From Halobacillus salinus (GTDB lineage: Bacteria > Bacillota > Bacilli > Bacillales > Halobacillaceae): 64,000 nt of DNA. How positions within the stretch are numbered: position 1 is the stretch's first letter; every line of letters begins with the position of its first letter. Location: the NCBI RefSeq assembly GCF_004684905.1, contig NZ_SRJC01000001.1, positions 744,001 to 808,000 on the forward strand, read 5' to 3'. This document shows positions 61,095-64,000 of the stretch, piece by piece. The notes below the pieces were generated by a model. The model searched no databases. It was not told the DNA's origin and was given only the letters and a program-made list of their open reading frames with translations. A program made the position numbers and the translations under genes.

Positions 61095-62186
61095 ATGAAA
61101 GAGAAGGATTTATATTCCGTTCGAACAGATTTGGCTGTGGAAGCTCAAGAAATGGACGTCAGGGATGACCCCTCTTCTTCAGATTCAGACGGAGTGAAAG
61201 TGCATGAAAACCAAAAAGATGATATTAAGATTACGTATGTGACGGTAGATGAAACAGGAGCAGAGCGAATTGGAAAGAAAGCGGGTCATTATATTACGCT
61301 GGACTCCCAAGCCATCAGGAAGCAAGATACTCAGCTTCAGGCTAATCTTGCTAAGGTGCTTTCAGGACAGTTGAGGAAGCTTCTGCAGGATGTAGGGGTG
61401 ACGGAAGAACAAAGTGGGCTAGTAGTCGGTCTAGGCAACCATCATATTACACCTGATTCTCTAGGCCCGTTAGTTACAGATAAAGTCCTGGTCACTAGTC
61501 ATTTGTTCAGGCTTCACCCGGAAACGGTATCAGAAGGTTACCGACCAGTCTCTGCTGTTACACCTGGTGTGATGGGAACTACTGGGGTGGAGACAAGTGA
61601 TATGGTGCATGGAATTATCAAAGAAGTGAACCCTGATTTCGTAATTGTCATTGATGCCCTTGCTTCAAGGTCGATTGATCGGATCAATGCAACCATCCAA
61701 TTGTCTGACACGGGCATTCATCCTGGCTCGGGAATCGGGAATAAGAGAAAGGAAATTAGTAAGGAAACGTACGGCATACCTGTCATCTCTATTGGTGTAC
61801 CTACTGTTGTCGATGCAGTAACGATTACGAGCGATACCGTTGATTACGTTCTTAAGCATTTTGGTAGAGAATGGAGGGAGAAGGACGCTCCGTCTAACGC
61901 TCTATCTCCAGCTATGAATCCATTTGAGAGAAAAGAGCTGACTGAAGAAGACTTGCCTAATGAGGAACAAAGTCAGGCAGTCCTCGGTATGTTCGGCCAG
62001 CTTAGTGGGGCAGAGAAGAAGCAGTTGATTAAGGAAGTGCTTACTCCATTAGGACATAATCTAATGGTCACACCGAAAGAAGTGGACGGGTTCATGAAGG
62101 ACATGTCTCACGTCATAGCGACAGGTATCAACGGTGCCTTGCACCCAGGAATTGAAGATGGAGAAGCTCAATCCTACTCCAGATAA
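61095..62186 (+). CDS. gpr: germination protease Gpr
   Basis: A 363-residue protease zymogen (MEROPS A25) that degrades small acid-soluble spore proteins at germination. YSVRTDLAVEAQE at the N-terminus marks the pro-peptide cleavage region; TPDSLGPLVTDKVLVTSHLF, GVMGTTGVETSDM and IDALASRSIDRINATIQ are conserved. I start at ATG 61095, 7 bases after AAGGAGG, over an ATG at 61089 that is too close. Confidence 0.95.
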   Translation: MKEKDLYSVRTDLAVEAQEMDVRDDPSSSDSDGVKVHENQKDDIKITYVTVDETGAERIGKKAGHYITLDSQAIRKQDTQLQANLAKVLSGQLRKLLQDVGVTEEQSGLVVGLGNHHITPDSLGPLVTDKVLVTSHLFRLHPETVSEGYRPVSAVTPGVMGTTGVETSDMVHGIIKEVNPDFVIVIDALASRSIDRINATIQLSDTGIHPGSGIGNKRKEISKETYGIPVISIGVPTVVDAVTITSDTVDYVLKHFGREWREKDAPSNALSPAMNPFERKELTEEDLPNEEQSQAVLGMFGQLSGAEKKQLIKEVLTPLGHNLMVTPKEVDGFMKDMSHVIATGINGALHPGIEDGEAQSYSR

Positions 62187-62265
62187 AAAAATAGAATAGA
62201 GTTCTATTAAATATCCCTCTCTCATACGATTTACTAGATAGAGTTCGTATGGGGAGGATTTTTTT

Positions 62266-63408
62266 ATGCGTCGGTTTCAACGATGGGGAAAGAAGAAGTA
62301 CAGTCCTCTGAAAACATGGACGAAATTACTTACTGCCGGAGTAGCTGTATTGCTCGTTCTTTTTATAGGCATTGGACTATTAACAGGAGCACAGAGCACT
62401 TACCGTTTATATTCAGGTACCATTCAGCACATTACGACTAAACTAGAAGGCAAATCGTTTATTTATTTGTTCGAAATGGAAAACAGGATTTTCAAGAGCG
62501 CCCATCCAGATGGAGAGAAGCTTCCTACTTTTTCAAACTTGACGTTCCAGTTGTTGACGAGTTTAACACCGAACGACCCTAGGAGCTTACTCGGGCGCGA
62601 GATTCCAGGGCTGTCCTCGTATAACAGTCATATCATCATTGCAGGTAAAGGGACAGATTATACAACTCTGCCGATTGAATCAGAGCCTCCATTGAATGTT
62701 GACGAGAGAGGGGAAGCTGGGGAGTTAGAGGAGGAGAAGAAGGATCAGGAAGACAAACCGACGATCGGGGAAGACAAGGTGTATGTGTACCATACGCATA
62801 ATGAGGAATCTTTTTATCCGCATTTACCTGATGAGTCGACAGCTTACGATGGAAAAGTAAACATCACGCTAGTTGGAGAACGCCTTGGCAAGAGCCTTGA
62901 AGATAAAGGAATCGGAACTAGGGTAGAAACTACGAACTTTGCTGATATATTACGTACGAACGGCTGGCAGCATTATCGTTCTTACGATGCAGCACGCCCG
63001 GTAGTTGAGGAAGCGATGAATAAATACGACTCTCTTACTTATTACTTTGATCTTCACCGCGACAGTATCGACAGAAAGCATACGACAACGACTATTAATG
63101 GCAAAGACTATGCACGTTTTGCTTTTGTCATTGGCGCGGAGCATCCGAATTATGAGGAGAACTTGGCGTTTGCATCGGAAATGCATAAGCGACTGGAAGA
63201 AGAGTATCCAGGTATCAGCCGAGGAGTAATAACGAAGAAAGGTTCTGGAGTTGACGGAGTTTACAATCAGGACTTGAATCCGAATGCGATCTTAATCGAA
63301 TTCGGTGGAGTATATAACAACCTGGACGAACTGTACCGATCAGCCGATATTTTCGCTGAAGTGTTTGCTGATTACATGTATGAAGATGAGAAGGTGTCAG
63401 GAGAATGA
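62266..63408 (+). CDS. spoIIP: stage II sporulation protein P
   Basis: A 380-residue membrane-anchored amidase/endopeptidase of the engulfment machinery (DMP complex). It has one N-terminal helix (about 22-44), a variable region with an acidic low-complexity stretch (about 143-165), and the amidase domain with YHTHNEESFYP, YFDLHRDSIDR and LIEFGGVYNN. Upstream, CATACGA (62223-62229) is repeated inverted as TCGTATG (62245-62251); a CATACGAT-type -10 would suit mother-cell sigma-E control, but no matching -35 is clear. Confidence 0.94.
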   Translation: MRRFQRWGKKKYSPLKTWTKLLTAGVAVLLVLFIGIGLLTGAQSTYRLYSGTIQHITTKLEGKSFIYLFEMENRIFKSAHPDGEKLPTFSNLTFQLLTSLTPNDPRSLLGREIPGLSSYNSHIIIAGKGTDYTTLPIESEPPLNVDERGEAGELEEEKKDQEDKPTIGEDKVYVYHTHNEESFYPHLPDESTAYDGKVNITLVGERLGKSLEDKGIGTRVETTNFADILRTNGWQHYRSYDAARPVVEEAMNKYDSLTYYFDLHRDSIDRKHTTTTINGKDYARFAFVIGAEHPNYEENLAFASEMHKRLEEEYPGISRGVITKKGSGVDGVYNQDLNPNAILIEFGGVYNNLDELYRSADIFAEVFADYMYEDEKVSGE

Positions 63409-63680
63409 GGGGGATGAAAGGGATAGTGCTTGTCGTATTGGCGGTTGCCTTATTCTTTTCAGGGGCCTTGTACGGAATTGAAAAAAACCAACAAAAAGAA
63501 ACAGGAGACGTACCCGTAGAAGTTACGTCTCCTGATACAAGGGATGAACAGGATTGCCTCCCACCTGAAAGCAATGAAAGCGTGCCATGGATATCTCGGT
63601 TAGCAGGGGGGATTGGAGAAGGGATTGCTGTAACATTTAACGGAATTGTGGTTGTTTTCTCAGAAATGTTTTCTTTTTGA
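63405..63680 (+). CDS. yqxA: YqxA family membrane protein
   Basis: A 91-residue protein with an N-terminal helix (about 4-22) and a C-terminal hydrophobic segment GGIGEGIAVTFNGIVVVFSEMF, as in the DUF3679/YqxA family next to spoIIP. Its ATG overlaps the spoIIP stop (ATGA). An 11-bp inverted repeat lies in its middle. Function unknown. Confidence 0.8.
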   Translation: MRGMKGIVLVVLAVALFFSGALYGIEKNQQKETGDVPVEVTSPDTRDEQDCLPPESNESVPWISRLAGGIGEGIAVTFNGIVVVFSEMFSF

Positions 63681-63716
63681 AGGTGTTGCCGATTGATTAG
63701 TCATTTCGGGTAAACA

Positions 63717-63745
63717 TTGAATAATGCGGCAGCTATTGCTATAAT
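63717..63745 (+). promoter_or_regulatory. sigma-A promoter for lepA
   Basis: TTGAAT (63717-63722), 17 bases, TATAAT (63740-63745) with a TGC extended -10. Confidence 0.72.
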
Positions 63746-63787
63746 CAGGCTAGTTAATTGTGCCGAAATTAGTAGGAGTGATGTAAG

Positions 63788-64000
63788 TTGACTAGTCAAT
63801 CAAAACAACAAAGGGTTCGCAACTTCTCGATTATTGCCCATATCGACCACGGCAAATCGACATTAGCTGACCGAATCTTAGAAAAAACGAAAGCTCTCAC
63901 ACAACGTGAAATGAAAGAACAATTCTTAGATGCTATGGATCTTGAACGTGAGCGTGGCATCACGATTAAATTAAATGCTGTTCAATTGAGTTACGATGCG
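63788..64000 (+). CDS. lepA: elongation factor 4 (LepA), 5' part
   Basis: The translational GTPase EF4/LepA begins at TTG 63788 behind AGGAGTGATG and runs off the right edge (71 codons present). G1 is [17 protein letters not shown] and the switch I/G2 region [18 protein letters not shown] is visible. An ATG at 63781 is followed by a stop and cannot be used. Confidence 0.95.
   Translation, partial: MTSQSKQQRVRNFSIIAHIDHGKSTLADRILEKTKALTQREMKEQFLDAMDLERERGITIKLNAVQLSYDA

Overview
The window is a block of core chromosome from a spore-forming member of the Bacillaceae. It starts inside ruvB and ends in the 5' part of lepA. Gene order closely follows the Bacillus subtilis segment ruvB-queA-tgt-yajC-spoVB-secDF-recJ-apt-relA-hisS-aspS-cymR-mnmA-recD2-alaS-mltG-udk-greA-mtnN, then jumps to sda-yqeG-yqeH-aroE-nadD-comE-holA-rpsT-gpr-spoIIP-lepA. 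Spore genes (spoVB, sigK, sda, gpr, spoIIP), competence genes (comN, comER, comEA, comEB, comEC), T-boxes and strong Shine-Dalgarno sequences all fit this. Acidic proteins and an Mrp sodium/proton antiporter operon suggest a moderately halophilic or alkalitolerant relative (Halobacillus or Pontibacillus type). The genus is an inference.

Layout. 1-3.5 kb: recombination, queuosine tRNA modification, YajC. 3.5-7.8 kb: membrane proteins, an ArsB/NhaD-type transporter, DUF421 and SpoVB. 7.9-16.8 kb: comN, secDF, lapA-like, recJ, apt, relA, dtd. 16.9-21.9 kb: a cell-wall amidase, a T-box-controlled hisS-aspS operon, 6S RNA. 22.1-31.5 kb: rsfA-like, rarA, a YczE-like protein, cymR, cysteine desulfurase, mnmA, a TPR protein, recD2. 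31.5-42.1 kb: a small zinc-ribbon protein, an AI-2E exporter, T-box alaS, ireB-ruvX-yrzB, mltG, a methyltransferase, udk, greA, yrrS, mtnN, yrhC. 42.2-49.1 kb, mostly minus strand: an uninterrupted sigK, an mrp operon, sda. 49.2-64 kb: a DnaA-box cluster, then the yqeG-to-comEC run, holA, rpsT, gpr, spoIIP, yqxA and lepA.

The genes work as housekeeping modules: tRNA charging and modification, the stringent response, protein export, DNA repair, wall synthesis, spore formation and DNA uptake. I found no phage, insertion sequence, CRISPR array, rRNA, tRNA or defence system. The points most worth a second look are: (i) a folded RNA ending in an intrinsic terminator directly before the holA ribosome binding site; (ii) an mrp operon with no room for mrpB; (iii) a perfect 33-bp palindrome inside the yqeG reading frame; (iv) a DnaA-box cluster between sda and yqeG; (v) one terminator hairpin present twice, each copy overlapping the stop codon of one of two convergent genes; (vi) paired long inverted repeats in the gap upstream of sigK; (vii) a hisS-aspS T-box whose Asp specifier overlaps a His codon.
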